Assembly (NCBI GenBank): GCA_905372605.1
Contig: CAJPPQ010000004.1
Location: 1-24,667 of the forward strand
Direction of reading: 5' to 3'
Source: Porphyromonadaceae bacterium
GTDB taxonomy: Bacteria; Bacteroidota; Bacteroidia; Bacteroidales; Paludibacteraceae
DNA length: 24,667 nt
A program made the position numbers and the translations under genes. Shown in pieces: positions 1 to 7,698 of the stretch; the stretch's first letter is position 1, and every line of letters begins with the position of its first letter. Below the pieces are notes generated by a model. It did not search any database. It was not told the DNA's origin and saw only the letters and a list, made by a program, of their open reading frames with translations.

Positions 1-175
1 CAACGGCAATCCACAGGTATAGTGCGGTCAGATATATCTTCATCGCCTCCTTAACCCATTGGCGAGGCTTACGTACAAGCAATATAGTCAGCACCAGCCC
101 TGTAATGGCAATAAGAATCTGAAGTAACCAGGTAGAAGAGTTGTAGTATGCGATAGTTTTCCAGAATATTTCCAT
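1..175 (-). CDS. Partial membrane protein, possibly DUF6064 family (C-terminus beyond window)
   Basis: An ATG at 175-173 on the minus strand opens a frame with no stop up to the window edge, giving about 58 residues. It starts MEIFWKTIAYYN and has one clear hydrophobic segment (about residues 16-34), a basic stretch (VRKPRQW) and the start of a second hydrophobic segment. The pattern F-W-x-x-I-x-x-Y-N followed by W-x-x-Q resembles the N-terminus of the uncharacterised DUF6064 membrane proteins, but this is from memory and needs a profile search. The start lies only 3 bases after the stop of the exporter gene at 179-664, so it is probably translated from the same mRNA. No function can be assigned; the only contextual clue is co-transcription with a two-part exporter. 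Confidence 0.6.
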   Translation of the reverse strand, partial: MEIFWKTIAYYNSSTWLLQILIAITGLVLTILLVRKPRQWVKEAMKIYLTALYLWIAV

Positions 176-178
176 ATT

Positions 179-664
179 TTAGTGACGTGTTAATGAAAAA
201 GCCCTATTCGGAAACAGGAACATCGGGAAAGTAGCCCCTACTGCCAACATAAAGATAACGGTACCTACTATCGTCGTGTTCGAAAAGAACATTCCCATAT
301 ATTTATTCAATTTATCGGGAATATTCATCGTCTGCAGGCACATTATAAGAGAAAACACCATATTGTAGGCAAATTTACCCGGGATCATCGGCAGCAGTGC
401 AGGAATAGACAGTACTGTTATAGGACAGTAAACTTTCTTACCGAGCCACAGACTACCAAAACCTATAGCTAAGGCTGCTACCAGCGAAGAGGTCGCAATA
501 TCTGTTCCCAGATAGGTTATCAGACAGAAGCGACAGGCGTGCCCTACGGCTGCCAGTAGAGCTATCGCTTTGAATGCCCTCAGAGGTGGGTCAGATATTG
601 CACCGAATCCGATACCTGCTATGGCGGCAAAGAACCCATCGGAAAGTATATCTATCGCTATCAT
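179..664 (-). CDS. Threonine/serine exporter family protein, small membrane half (YjjB/ThrE_2-like)
   Basis: The 161-residue protein is almost entirely hydrophobic, with about five membrane segments (roughly residues 8-25, 30-50, 56-75, 80-112 and 132-152). Size and pattern match the ThrE_2 (DUF3815) half of the ThrE family; in E. coli YjjB is the equivalent subunit. The family exports threonine and serine in Corynebacterium (as one fused protein) and succinate in E. coli (YjjP with YjjB). The partner with the cytosolic domain is encoded immediately upstream (669-1436), with a 4-base gap between its stop and this ATG, which suggests translational coupling of two subunits of one inner-membrane exporter. 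Substrate cannot be decided from sequence. Confidence 0.85.
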   Translation of the reverse strand: MIAIDILSDGFFAAIAGIGFGAISDPPLRAFKAIALLAAVGHACRFCLITYLGTDIATSSLVAALAIGFGSLWLGKKVYCPITVLSIPALLPMIPGKFAYNMVFSLIMCLQTMNIPDKLNKYMGMFFSNTTIVGTVIFMLAVGATFPMFLFPNRAFSLTRH

Positions 665-668
665 TTCT

Positions 669-1436
669 TTAAATCAAACTGTTTTTTACCAACAATAAAG
701 TGAACAAAAGCCCTATGGCGATGTTTATAATAAGCAAAGCTGCCTCTGTAAGGCGGGCAAAACCTGTCAGCACATACCCCTCGACAATGTCTATTACTCC
801 GTTGATGAGCGGAACTCCCGGCACCAGATACAGTACGCTTGTAGCTAACGCTATCTCTGAAGTAGTATTGAATATCAATGCGGTAGATGCACATAGCGAA
901 GAGACAAAAGCCGATACGATGAATATGATATAATGATTTATCTTTTTCTTCTGCATTTGCTGTTTTAGAAAAAAACCGGTAATCGTAGCTGAAAAAACGA
1001 TTCCCATCGAAATAGTGTCTCCTCCGAAAAGCTTGCAGAACGCCGCATTGGCAAAACCCACCAAGAGCAATACAAAAAGAGGGTGTATCATCGGAGAGGA
1101 AACAATTTTACGATATTTCGCCATTATTTCTTCGAGCGACAGATGTTTGTCCAATGCCTCCCAACTCAGTGCACTCAGTTCCGAATTGTATTCGAAACTT
1201 ATGTGGTATGCGGGAATATCGATTACTTCATTGATTGCCTCGAGTGTATCTTTGTAACTGACGGTAATGATTATATTTTTGTGTAGAACACTCATTTTTA
1301 CGTCTGTACCTAGAGCTTCACCTATTCGCTTAGAGTTGCGTACCACACGCGAAGTGTGCGCGCCCGATGCCATAAGGTGAGATGAATATTCGACAATAAA
1401 CTTACTTATTGCCGTCAATGACTCGTTAGTATCCAT
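669..1436 (-). CDS. Threonine/serine exporter family protein, large half (YjjP/ThrE DUF1212-like)
   Basis: The 255-residue protein has a soluble N-terminal part of about 110 residues followed by five hydrophobic segments, the layout of the ThrE (DUF1212) domain. The early motif S-x-x-L-M-x-S-G-A-H-T-S-R-V (about residues 19-32) is characteristic: the family carries a conserved G-A-x-x-x-R-V near the N-terminus. The motif YLVPGVPLINGVIDI (about residues 202-216) matches the conserved P-G-x-P-x-x-N-G core of ThrE proteins. Together with the 161-residue subunit downstream it should form an inner-membrane exporter of threonine/serine or dicarboxylates. A promoter-like TAATTTTG (minus strand, 1466-1459) lies just upstream. 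The start MDTNESL at 1436 is the first ATG of the frame and fits the family length. Confidence 0.87.
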   Translation of the reverse strand: MDTNESLTAISKFIVEYSSHLMASGAHTSRVVRNSKRIGEALGTDVKMSVLHKNIIITVSYKDTLEAINEVIDIPAYHISFEYNSELSALSWEALDKHLSLEEIMAKYRKIVSSPMIHPLFVLLLVGFANAAFCKLFGGDTISMGIVFSATITGFFLKQQMQKKKINHYIIFIVSAFVSSLCASTALIFNTTSEIALATSVLYLVPGVPLINGVIDIVEGYVLTGFARLTEAALLIINIAIGLLFTLLLVKNSLI

Positions 1437-1458
1437 ACCGAAATAAATATTTTACCCA

Positions 1459-1466
1459 CAAAATTA
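1459..1466 (-). promoter_or_regulatory. Candidate -7 element of the exporter operon
   Basis: The minus strand reads TAATTTTG here, a full match to the Bacteroidota -7 pattern TAnnTTTG, 22 bases before the exporter start codon. No good TTTG or TTG was found at the usual distance upstream, so this is a weak call. Confidence 0.35.
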
Positions 1467-1507
1467 TAAAAAACTTATATTGTTGTCAGGTAAAAGTTTT
1501 GTATTAA

Positions 1508-1550
1508 GGAAGAAACAAACAGGGACGACTATCAACCCCGTGTTTCTTCC
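1508..1550 (-). terminator. Inverted repeat downstream of dpp4, possible terminator
   Basis: GGAAGAAACA (1508-1517) pairs perfectly with TGTTTCTTCC (1541-1550), a 10-bp stem, and a GGG/CCC pair can extend inside the 23-base loop. It lies between the stop of dpp4 and the start of the exporter operon, both read on the minus strand. There is no clean U-run after the stem, so it could equally be an operator or mRNA stability element. A second, imperfect inverted repeat (1608-1622 with 1654-1666) lies closer to the dpp4 stop. Confidence 0.4.
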
Positions 1551-1695
1551 ATTTTCCTCTAACTAAACATTCCTTAAACAGTGTACAAGGTAATAGTTTT
1601 ATCTGACAGTAGAAATAAAAAGGGCTTCCAAATGGATGCAGTCAGTTGAAAATCTTTTATTCTACTCCCGTCACTTCTTTGTTCTCTAATTAATA

Positions 1696-3852
1696 CTATT
1701 TTAGCTTGTCGTAGAAAAACTCCATACAGCGTTTATATATGTTATATCTCGATTTACTACCGAGTATACTATGATTTTTATTGGTAAATATCTGCATATC
1801 GAATATTTTTCCTGCTTCTACAAGTTTATCTGCCATAAGATAAGTATTTTGTATGTGTACATTGTCGTCGGCGGTACCGTGTATCATAAGAAGACTACCC
1901 TGAAGACGGTCGGCTCTGTTTAATACGCTGGTAAGGTCGTATCCATCGATATTCTCTTGAGGACGATTCATAAATCGCTCAGTATAAGCAGTGTTGTATA
2001 GTCGCCAATCGGTAACGGGAGCAATAGCTACACCGGCAGCAAAAGGCGAGCCTTCGGTAGTAAGACACTGTAATGTCATAAAACCGCCATAGCTCCATCC
2101 CCAAATACCTATTTTAGAGTTTGGATATTGTTGTTTAAGATATTGTGCAGCAGCTATTTGGTCTTGTGCTTCTAATATGCCGAGCTTACCATACGTACAA
2201 TTACGGAATTCGGTTCCTCTACTGCCTGTACCACGTCCGTCGACACAAGCTACCACGAATCCATTCATTGCCAAATAATATTCCCAATCCATATCCCACT
2301 GGTTGATAGCTTCTTGTGAGTCGGGACCTGAGTATTGTGTCATTACGATACGTCTATTACCGTCTTTTGGAAGATTGCGAGGCTCGATTATCCATCCATT
2401 GAGTGTTATACCTTCAGAGGTAGTGAAAGAGAAGAATTTCTTTTGCGGTATCCCCGATTGTTTTCTGTATTTATCCGATAAATCGCTATTGTTTTCGATA
2501 TTGCGTACTATCTTACCCGAATTATCTACAACGTTGTAGATGTTTGGCGTATTAATATCCGAATAGCTGTGTATTGCATATTTAAAACCATTAGAGAATA
2601 GAGCAGAATGATAGCCTTTACGTTTGTCGAGAGGAGTCATTTTGTTGTTGACGACTTTGTATACTTCTTTTTCGGTGGGGCTATTGAAAGCAGCTTGGCA
2701 GTAGACAGTCTTTTTTGCCTCGTCGTAGCCGTAAAAAGCTGTAACATCGAATTTTCCTTTTGTAAGCTGCTGTATTTGTATGCCGGTAGGAGAATATAGA
2801 TAAATGTGTCGGTAGCCGTCTTTTTCGCTCATCATTACGAAAGAGTTGTCGGCATTGAATCTTACGTTGAAATTTCGATAGTCGGAATATGTTTTCGACT
2901 TCTCGGCATACAATTTGGTCGATAACCCACTGCGAGGATTTATGCTAAGTAACTCAATATCTTTTTGGTCTCTCGATAATTTTACAATCGAGAGCGCATC
3001 GGCCGAAATAGTCCATTTTATATATGGAATATAAAAATCCTCTCCTTCGACTTGCATTTTTGTAGTAGTACGATTTTCTATATCGTATACCCATACTGAG
3101 ACTTTAGAATTTGTCGTGCCTGCCTTCGGATATTTGAAGTTTTCTAAGGTAGGGTAGTTGTCGTTGAATATCTGTATCGAAAATTCGGATACCTCTTTTT
3201 CGTCGAACTTAATGTATGCCAATAGCTTATTGTCGGGAGAAAAAGTGAAGTAGCGCACTTGGGCAAATTCTTCTTCATAGACCCAATCGGCAATACCATT
3301 GATGATTTCGCCTGCTTTACCGTCTTTTGTTATGCGGCTCTCGGTGCCGAAATCGAGTTTTTTTAGAAATAGGTTATTGTCTCTTGCAAAGGCTATTATT
3401 CTGCCGTTAGGAGAAAATAGTGCAGCCTGCTGAGAGCCTCCGTCTGATAGCTGCGATATCTTATTGCGGTCGATATCATATACATAATAGTCGGCAATGA
3501 CACTACGCCGATAAATAGGGCGTCCATTGGTCTCGATAAGTATCTTGCTCTCTCTCTGGTCGAAAGAGAAATTATCGATTTTACTGAAAGGACATTTTTC
3601 GTGTTTATCGATGTCGAAAAGTACTTGCGGTTTACTTATCTTGTAGTAGTCTACTATTATCTGTTTGCGATCGTTACCGATATAGGCAAATCGCTCTCCG
3701 TCGTTCATACTTACTACATTTACAGGCGATTTGGCTCTCCATTTGCCTGTTGTCAGCTCTTTGAGATAGGTCTCGGCATCTTGTGCTAAGATATTATTGT
3801 TCATTACAAATGGCAGTATCAATATTAACGTTAATAATTTTCTGGTAGTCAT
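1696..3852 (-). CDS. dpp4: Dipeptidyl peptidase IV, S9B serine peptidase
   Basis: The enzyme removes X-Pro (and X-Ala) dipeptides from peptide N-termini, a key step for peptide-fermenting Bacteroidales. At 718 residues it is the size of Porphyromonas gingivalis DPPIV. A signal peptide (about residues 1-23, ending ILAQ) indicates export. Residues about 60-470 form the beta-propeller (DPPIV_N). They include DWVYEEEF (189-196), whose paired glutamates anchor the substrate amino group in DPPIV and separate it from other S9 enzymes. The catalytic alpha/beta-hydrolase domain follows, with GWSYGG (Ser about 587), GTADDNVH (Asp 662/663) and NKNHS (His 694), all intact. No T9SS sorting domain follows, so it is likely periplasmic or outer-membrane linked. 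It starts 16 bases after the murC stop and is probably co-transcribed. Confidence 0.95.
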   Translation of the reverse strand: MTTRKLLTLILILPFVMNNNILAQDAETYLKELTTGKWRAKSPVNVVSMNDGERFAYIGNDRKQIIVDYYKISKPQVLFDIDKHEKCPFSKIDNFSFDQRESKILIETNGRPIYRRSVIADYYVYDIDRNKISQLSDGGSQQAALFSPNGRIIAFARDNNLFLKKLDFGTESRITKDGKAGEIINGIADWVYEEEFAQVRYFTFSPDNKLLAYIKFDEKEVSEFSIQIFNDNYPTLENFKYPKAGTTNSKVSVWVYDIENRTTTKMQVEGEDFYIPYIKWTISADALSIVKLSRDQKDIELLSINPRSGLSTKLYAEKSKTYSDYRNFNVRFNADNSFVMMSEKDGYRHIYLYSPTGIQIQQLTKGKFDVTAFYGYDEAKKTVYCQAAFNSPTEKEVYKVVNNKMTPLDKRKGYHSALFSNGFKYAIHSYSDINTPNIYNVVDNSGKIVRNIENNSDLSDKYRKQSGIPQKKFFSFTTSEGITLNGWIIEPRNLPKDGNRRIVMTQYSGPDSQEAINQWDMDWEYYLAMNGFVVACVDGRGTGSRGTEFRNCTYGKLGILEAQDQIAAAQYLKQQYPNSKIGIWGWSYGGFMTLQCLTTEGSPFAAGVAIAPVTDWRLYNTAYTERFMNRPQENIDGYDLTSVLNRADRLQGSLLMIHGTADDNVHIQNTYLMADKLVEAGKIFDMQIFTNKNHSILGSKSRYNIYKRCMEFFYDKLK

Positions 3853-3868
3853 AATTATAAGTGTTGTT

Positions 3869-5230
3869 TTAGTAGTTTGTCTTTAAAAAATCTTTTATTT
3901 GGGGGATATAGCGGTCGATATCTCCGGCTCCGAATGTTACTATCACATCGAAATCCTTGTCCTTGAGCGTTTCAAATAATAATGCTTTGGTCGTAAGCGA
4001 TTTGTGAGCAGAAGTTATTTCGTTGTAAATCAATGCAGACGATACTCCTTCAATAGGCTTTTCTCTTGCAGGGTAAATTTCTAAAAGTACCACCTCGTCG
4101 AGCTGAGATAATGCCTCGGCAAATTCATGATAAAAATCGGCTGTACGGCTATACAGATGCGGTTGAAATACACCTAATATTTTTTTATCGGCGTATAGCA
4201 TCTTGAGTGAAGATATCGAAGAAGCCAACTCTTTGGGATGATGAGCATAGTCGTCGATGTAAATTTTCGGATGCTCCAAATGTTTTTCAAATCTGCGTTT
4301 CACTCCTCTGTAAGATGCCATTCCTTTGCGCAATTCATCCTCACCGACTCCATTGAGCCAAGCAATTGCCATAGCGGCTATGGCATTCTCCACATTTACG
4401 AAGACAGGTACACCAAGCTGTATATCTGAGATTCGCGTGCCAAGCATAACGGCATCGAACAATAGTCGGCCGTCGCCCACTCTGATATTGTCGGCATAGA
4501 AATCCGATTTTTCACTTACCGAATATTGATACGACTTTACACTTGGTTTCAACTTGGGGTTTAGTTGTATACCCTTTTTGTACAGAAGAGTACCGCCATC
4601 GACTATCAAAGAACAAAAATACTCGAATGCTTCGATATAGTCTGAGTGTGAGCCATATATGTCTAAGTGGTCGGCATCGGTAGACGATATCACCGCCATA
4701 GTAGGCGATAGCTTGTGAAACGAGCGGTCGTATTCGTCGGCTTCGATTACGACCAAATCGCTTTTGTCAGACAGCAACAGATTGCTATTATAGTTGATAG
4801 ATATACCGCCTAAAAACGCATTGCAGTCGACATGGCTTTGTCGTAACAGATGAGCTATCATAGTGGATATGGTAGTTTTGCCATGTGTACCGGCTACACA
4901 CAGCCCCCGCTCCGATTTGGTGATTTCTCCCAATACCTCAGCTCGTTTTAATATCCTGAATCCGTGTTGTTTGAAATACTCAAATTCGCCGTGTTCGGAT
5001 GGTATTGCCGGAGTGTATATTACAATCGTTTCGTGTGGGTCGGTAAACTCTGTGGGGATATTGTCTTTTAAGTCGGTATAGTGAATATCAATACCTTCTT
5101 TCTGTAAATCTAAACAAAGTTGGCTACAAACTCTGTCGTAGCCACCAACTTTGTATCCTTTACAGTTGAAGTATCGAGCAATTGCACTCATACCGATACC
5201 CCCTATACCAAGGAAATAGTATTTTGTCAT
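3869..5230 (-). CDS. murC: UDP-N-acetylmuramate--L-alanine ligase
   Basis: MurC joins L-alanine to UDP-MurNAc using ATP in the cytoplasm, the first amino-acid addition of peptidoglycan synthesis. The 453-residue protein has all family marks: the N-terminal glycine-rich UDP-sugar motif GIGGIGMSAIARYF (8-21), the ATP loop GTHGKTT (114-120), the ADEYDRSF segment and DADHLDIYG in the central domain, the DDYAHHP motif, and FQPHLYSRT in the C-terminal domain. The wording is closer to Bacteroides MurC than to the recycling ligase Mpl. Usual neighbours of murC (murG, ftsQ, ftsA of the dcw cluster) are absent: the gene sits between rprY (36-base gap) and dpp4 (16-base gap). It may therefore be a relocated or second copy. 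Confidence 0.95.
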   Translation of the reverse strand: MTKYYFLGIGGIGMSAIARYFNCKGYKVGGYDRVCSQLCLDLQKEGIDIHYTDLKDNIPTEFTDPHETIVIYTPAIPSEHGEFEYFKQHGFRILKRAEVLGEITKSERGLCVAGTHGKTTISTMIAHLLRQSHVDCNAFLGGISINYNSNLLLSDKSDLVVIEADEYDRSFHKLSPTMAVISSTDADHLDIYGSHSDYIEAFEYFCSLIVDGGTLLYKKGIQLNPKLKPSVKSYQYSVSEKSDFYADNIRVGDGRLLFDAVMLGTRISDIQLGVPVFVNVENAIAAMAIAWLNGVGEDELRKGMASYRGVKRRFEKHLEHPKIYIDDYAHHPKELASSISSLKMLYADKKILGVFQPHLYSRTADFYHEFAEALSQLDEVVLLEIYPAREKPIEGVSSALIYNEITSAHKSLTTKALLFETLKDKDFDVIVTFGAGDIDRYIPQIKDFLKTNY

Positions 5231-5266
5231 TTTAGTCTGATTTTTTGTTAGACTATTTATATCAGA

Positions 5267-5962
5267 CTATTCTTGCGACGGGTAAACAATCTTATATCCT
5301 TTTCCGTGTATATTTACAATACTTACTTCGGGGTCTTTCTGTAGTATTTTTCTCAGTTTGGTTATGTAAACATCCATACTGCGAGCGTTGAAATAAGTTA
5401 CTTCTCCCCAGATAGTTTTGAGTGCAGAGTTTCGTTCAAGTATCTGGTTTCCACTCTGGAGCAAAGCTCTCAACATCTCCGATTCTTTGGTAGTAAGTTT
5501 TGTCTTTTCGTTTTCGCATACAAGCACCTGTTTCTGGCAGTCGAATAGGAATTTTCCGAACTTATATTCGGTAACTCCCATCTGCAGTTTCTGCAGGCTT
5601 ACGCGTCGGAGTATAGCCTCTATCCTGAAAAGCAGTTCTTCCATAGAGAAAGGTTTGGTGATATAGTCGTCGGCACCTATCTTGAAACCTTCTAATATGT
5701 CCTGCTTCAAGGCTTTAACCGTAAGGAAGATAATTGGAATTTTTGTATCTTTCTTTCTTATATCCGAAGCTAATGTAAGTCCGTCTTTTTGAGGCATCAT
5801 TACATCGAGTATGCACAAATCATACTTGTTTTCGAGGAAGGCTTGGTAGCCTTGTTCACCGTCGGGCAATAGATCTACGTCGTAGTCTTTTGCCATTAGG
5901 TATTCGCTAAGAAGAGAACCCAAATTGGTATCGTCTTCACATAATAAAATTTTAGTATTCAT
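5267..5962 (-). CDS. rprY: OmpR-family response regulator, RprY-like
   Basis: This is a 231-residue DNA-binding response regulator. The receiver domain (about 1-120) has the acidic pair E9/D10-D11, the phosphorylatable aspartate D53 in CILDVMMP, a conserved Thr in FLTVKA and Lys in YITKPFS. The C-terminal winged helix (about 130-228) has the RSMDVYITKLRKIL recognition segment. Overall wording matches RprY of Bacteroides fragilis and P. gingivalis, which is known as an envelope/oxidative and sodium-stress regulator. The cognate kinase gene lies directly upstream with a 65-base gap. Linkage to murC and dpp4 downstream suggests the regulator is expressed together with envelope functions; whether it controls them is not shown by the sequence. 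Confidence 0.92.
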   Translation of the reverse strand: MNTKILLCEDDTNLGSLLSEYLMAKDYDVDLLPDGEQGYQAFLENKYDLCILDVMMPQKDGLTLASDIRKKDTKIPIIFLTVKALKQDILEGFKIGADDYITKPFSMEELLFRIEAILRRVSLQKLQMGVTEYKFGKFLFDCQKQVLVCENEKTKLTTKESEMLRALLQSGNQILERNSALKTIWGEVTYFNARSMDVYITKLRKILQKDPEVSIVNIHGKGYKIVYPSQE

Positions 5963-6027
5963 AATAAATTCCTTTTTTTATGGTTTATAGATTTATATTT
6001 TTTAATTGGTTTATTTTTACTTTGTTT

Positions 6028-7461
6028 CTAAGTGACCGACGGTAGTCGGATAATAAATTTTGTTCCGATACCGAGTTCGCTTTCTACTTCGATAGTTCCT
6101 TTGTGTTCTGTTACAATCTTTTTTACATAAGCCAGCCCTAAGCCGAACCCTTTGACATTATGCAGGTTACCGGTAGATACTCTATAAAATCTATCGAATA
6201 TACGTTTTTGGTCTTCTTTCTTGATTCCTATACCATTGTCTTCTATAGAAATACAGAGTTTATTCTTTTCGTTCCAAGTTTTTACAGTCAGTACCAGATC
6301 TTTAATTGTATACTTCACCGAGTTTTCAAACAAATTGTAAATTACATTGGTAAAGTGTACATTATCTACAAGAGCAAACGGGTTTTCGGCCGATAGATAT
6401 GAGTTTATTCTTCCGTTATTTTGATTGATTTTTATCGAAAAGTTTTTAATTACCTTCTCTATTAGCTGATTGACGTTGTCTTCTTTAAGGTTTAATATCG
6501 ATTGTTGTGTAGCAAATATTGATGTCTGCAATACTTTGTCTACCAGCGTGTTGAGCCGTTGAGTCTCGTCTTTTATCACATTAGAGGTATTGCTGAGGAA
6601 TTCGGGAGACTTACTTACCGCACTATCGTTGAGCATCTGTGAAGCAAGTGATATAGAGGCTATTGGTGTTTTCAGCTCATGTGTCATATTATTGAGGAAA
6701 TCCGATTTTATGTCTGCGTCTCTTTTCTGGGCAAACATAGCATATATCATGATTATCAGTAGTATAAACAAAATGATTGATATTATGATAGTCGGTAGTA
6801 ATGTCTTGATAAGCTGATTGGTATATGAGTTTTGTTTGGAAAATACCAAATTGGCATAGATAGCGTCTTCGGGCTGATTGGTCGCAAATATCTCTTGTGT
6901 GATAGTATTATGTCTGTCGGTCAGTCCATTATAATTGTTTGAAAAGACAATGTTATTATTTTTGTCGGAGACGAAAAATAGAAAATTGTCGTCGATATTG
7001 TGTTCTCTGAGAGCTAATGTAACATTGTTCAGAAATTTACTGAAATTGATTCTATTAGCCTTACCCAGACAAGAAGTTTCAAGCATTAGTTTTGCTAAGA
7101 CTCTATCGGTGAGTTGTTTGTTTTGGCGGTATCGTTTTTTATAATTTTCCGTTATTATTTCGTTCAACCCGCCTATATACGTGTTTGGCTTGCGATTGAG
7201 CGACGATATGCTGGTAGACGGTTCGAAAATATCGCTCAAATATGAGTTGGCATCTTGTGTTATGACCTCGTCTATCATTCGTTTGATATCGTCTTCTTTC
7301 ATTTCGAGCTCTACGTCTTTGACTGTTTTCGATACGACATCAGTGAAAGTCTGGTCGTAAAACGCTGTAGTTTCCTTTACTAAAAAGTATTGGGATATTA
7401 TCAGCGTGATAAGACTAGCCGAGATAATTGAGATAAAAATTATTAATTTTACTTTTTTCAT
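6028..7461 (-). CDS. rprX: Membrane sensor histidine kinase, RprX-like
   Basis: The chosen start gives 477 residues beginning MKKVKLIIF, where a normal signal-anchor begins. The frame is open for 24 codons further upstream (to 7533), but a promoter -7 element sits at 7470-7477 inside that extension, so the longer form is unlikely. TM1 is at about 5-28 and TM2 at about 222-244, and between them is a roughly 190-residue extracytoplasmic sensor domain without obvious homology. The HisKA domain carries the phospho-acceptor in NNMTHELKTP (His about 261). N-box (LFENSVKYT), G1 (SIEDNGIGI) and G2 (VKGFGLGLAY) of the ATPase domain are all present. It should phosphorylate RprY, encoded just downstream. 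Confidence 0.9.
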   Translation of the reverse strand: MKKVKLIIFISIISASLITLIISQYFLVKETTAFYDQTFTDVVSKTVKDVELEMKEDDIKRMIDEVITQDANSYLSDIFEPSTSISSLNRKPNTYIGGLNEIITENYKKRYRQNKQLTDRVLAKLMLETSCLGKANRINFSKFLNNVTLALREHNIDDNFLFFVSDKNNNIVFSNNYNGLTDRHNTITQEIFATNQPEDAIYANLVFSKQNSYTNQLIKTLLPTIIISIILFILLIIMIYAMFAQKRDADIKSDFLNNMTHELKTPIASISLASQMLNDSAVSKSPEFLSNTSNVIKDETQRLNTLVDKVLQTSIFATQQSILNLKEDNVNQLIEKVIKNFSIKINQNNGRINSYLSAENPFALVDNVHFTNVIYNLFENSVKYTIKDLVLTVKTWNEKNKLCISIEDNGIGIKKEDQKRIFDRFYRVSTGNLHNVKGFGLGLAYVKKIVTEHKGTIEVESELGIGTKFIIRLPSVT

Positions 7462-7469
7462 TCGCACTG

Positions 7470-7502
7470 CAAAGATAATTGTTTTTTTTGACTTTAACGC
7501 AA
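7470..7502 (-). promoter_or_regulatory. Candidate promoter of rprX (near-leaderless)
   Basis: On the minus strand TATCTTTG (7477-7470) matches TAnnTTTG, with TTG 22 bases upstream (7502-7500). The -7 element ends 8 bases before the chosen ATG, so transcription would start at or next to the start codon. The spacing of the -33 element is slightly long. Confidence 0.5.
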
Positions 7503-7612
7503 GAATGAAAAAAAATCGTGCGTTTTTAACCAAAAAGGAATGTCTGGTGTTGTATAAATGGCAGATTTAACATAACACTTATATCTGAAAAACGTAACTT
7601 TTTCTTTGTTTA

Positions 7613-7641
7613 TTGTGTTTAATAAAAATATATTACCTTTG
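7613..7641 (+). promoter_or_regulatory. Candidate promoter of the SulP transporter gene
   Basis: TTG (7613-7615), 18 bases, then TACCTTTG (7634-7641), an exact match to the Bacteroidota -7 pattern TAnnTTTG. It lies 57 bases before the transporter start codon and points the right way. Confidence 0.65.
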
Positions 7642-7698
7642 CCCCTTATGTTTTTTACTCTTAAATGATTGATGTAACATACATATATATAGTGAGAT

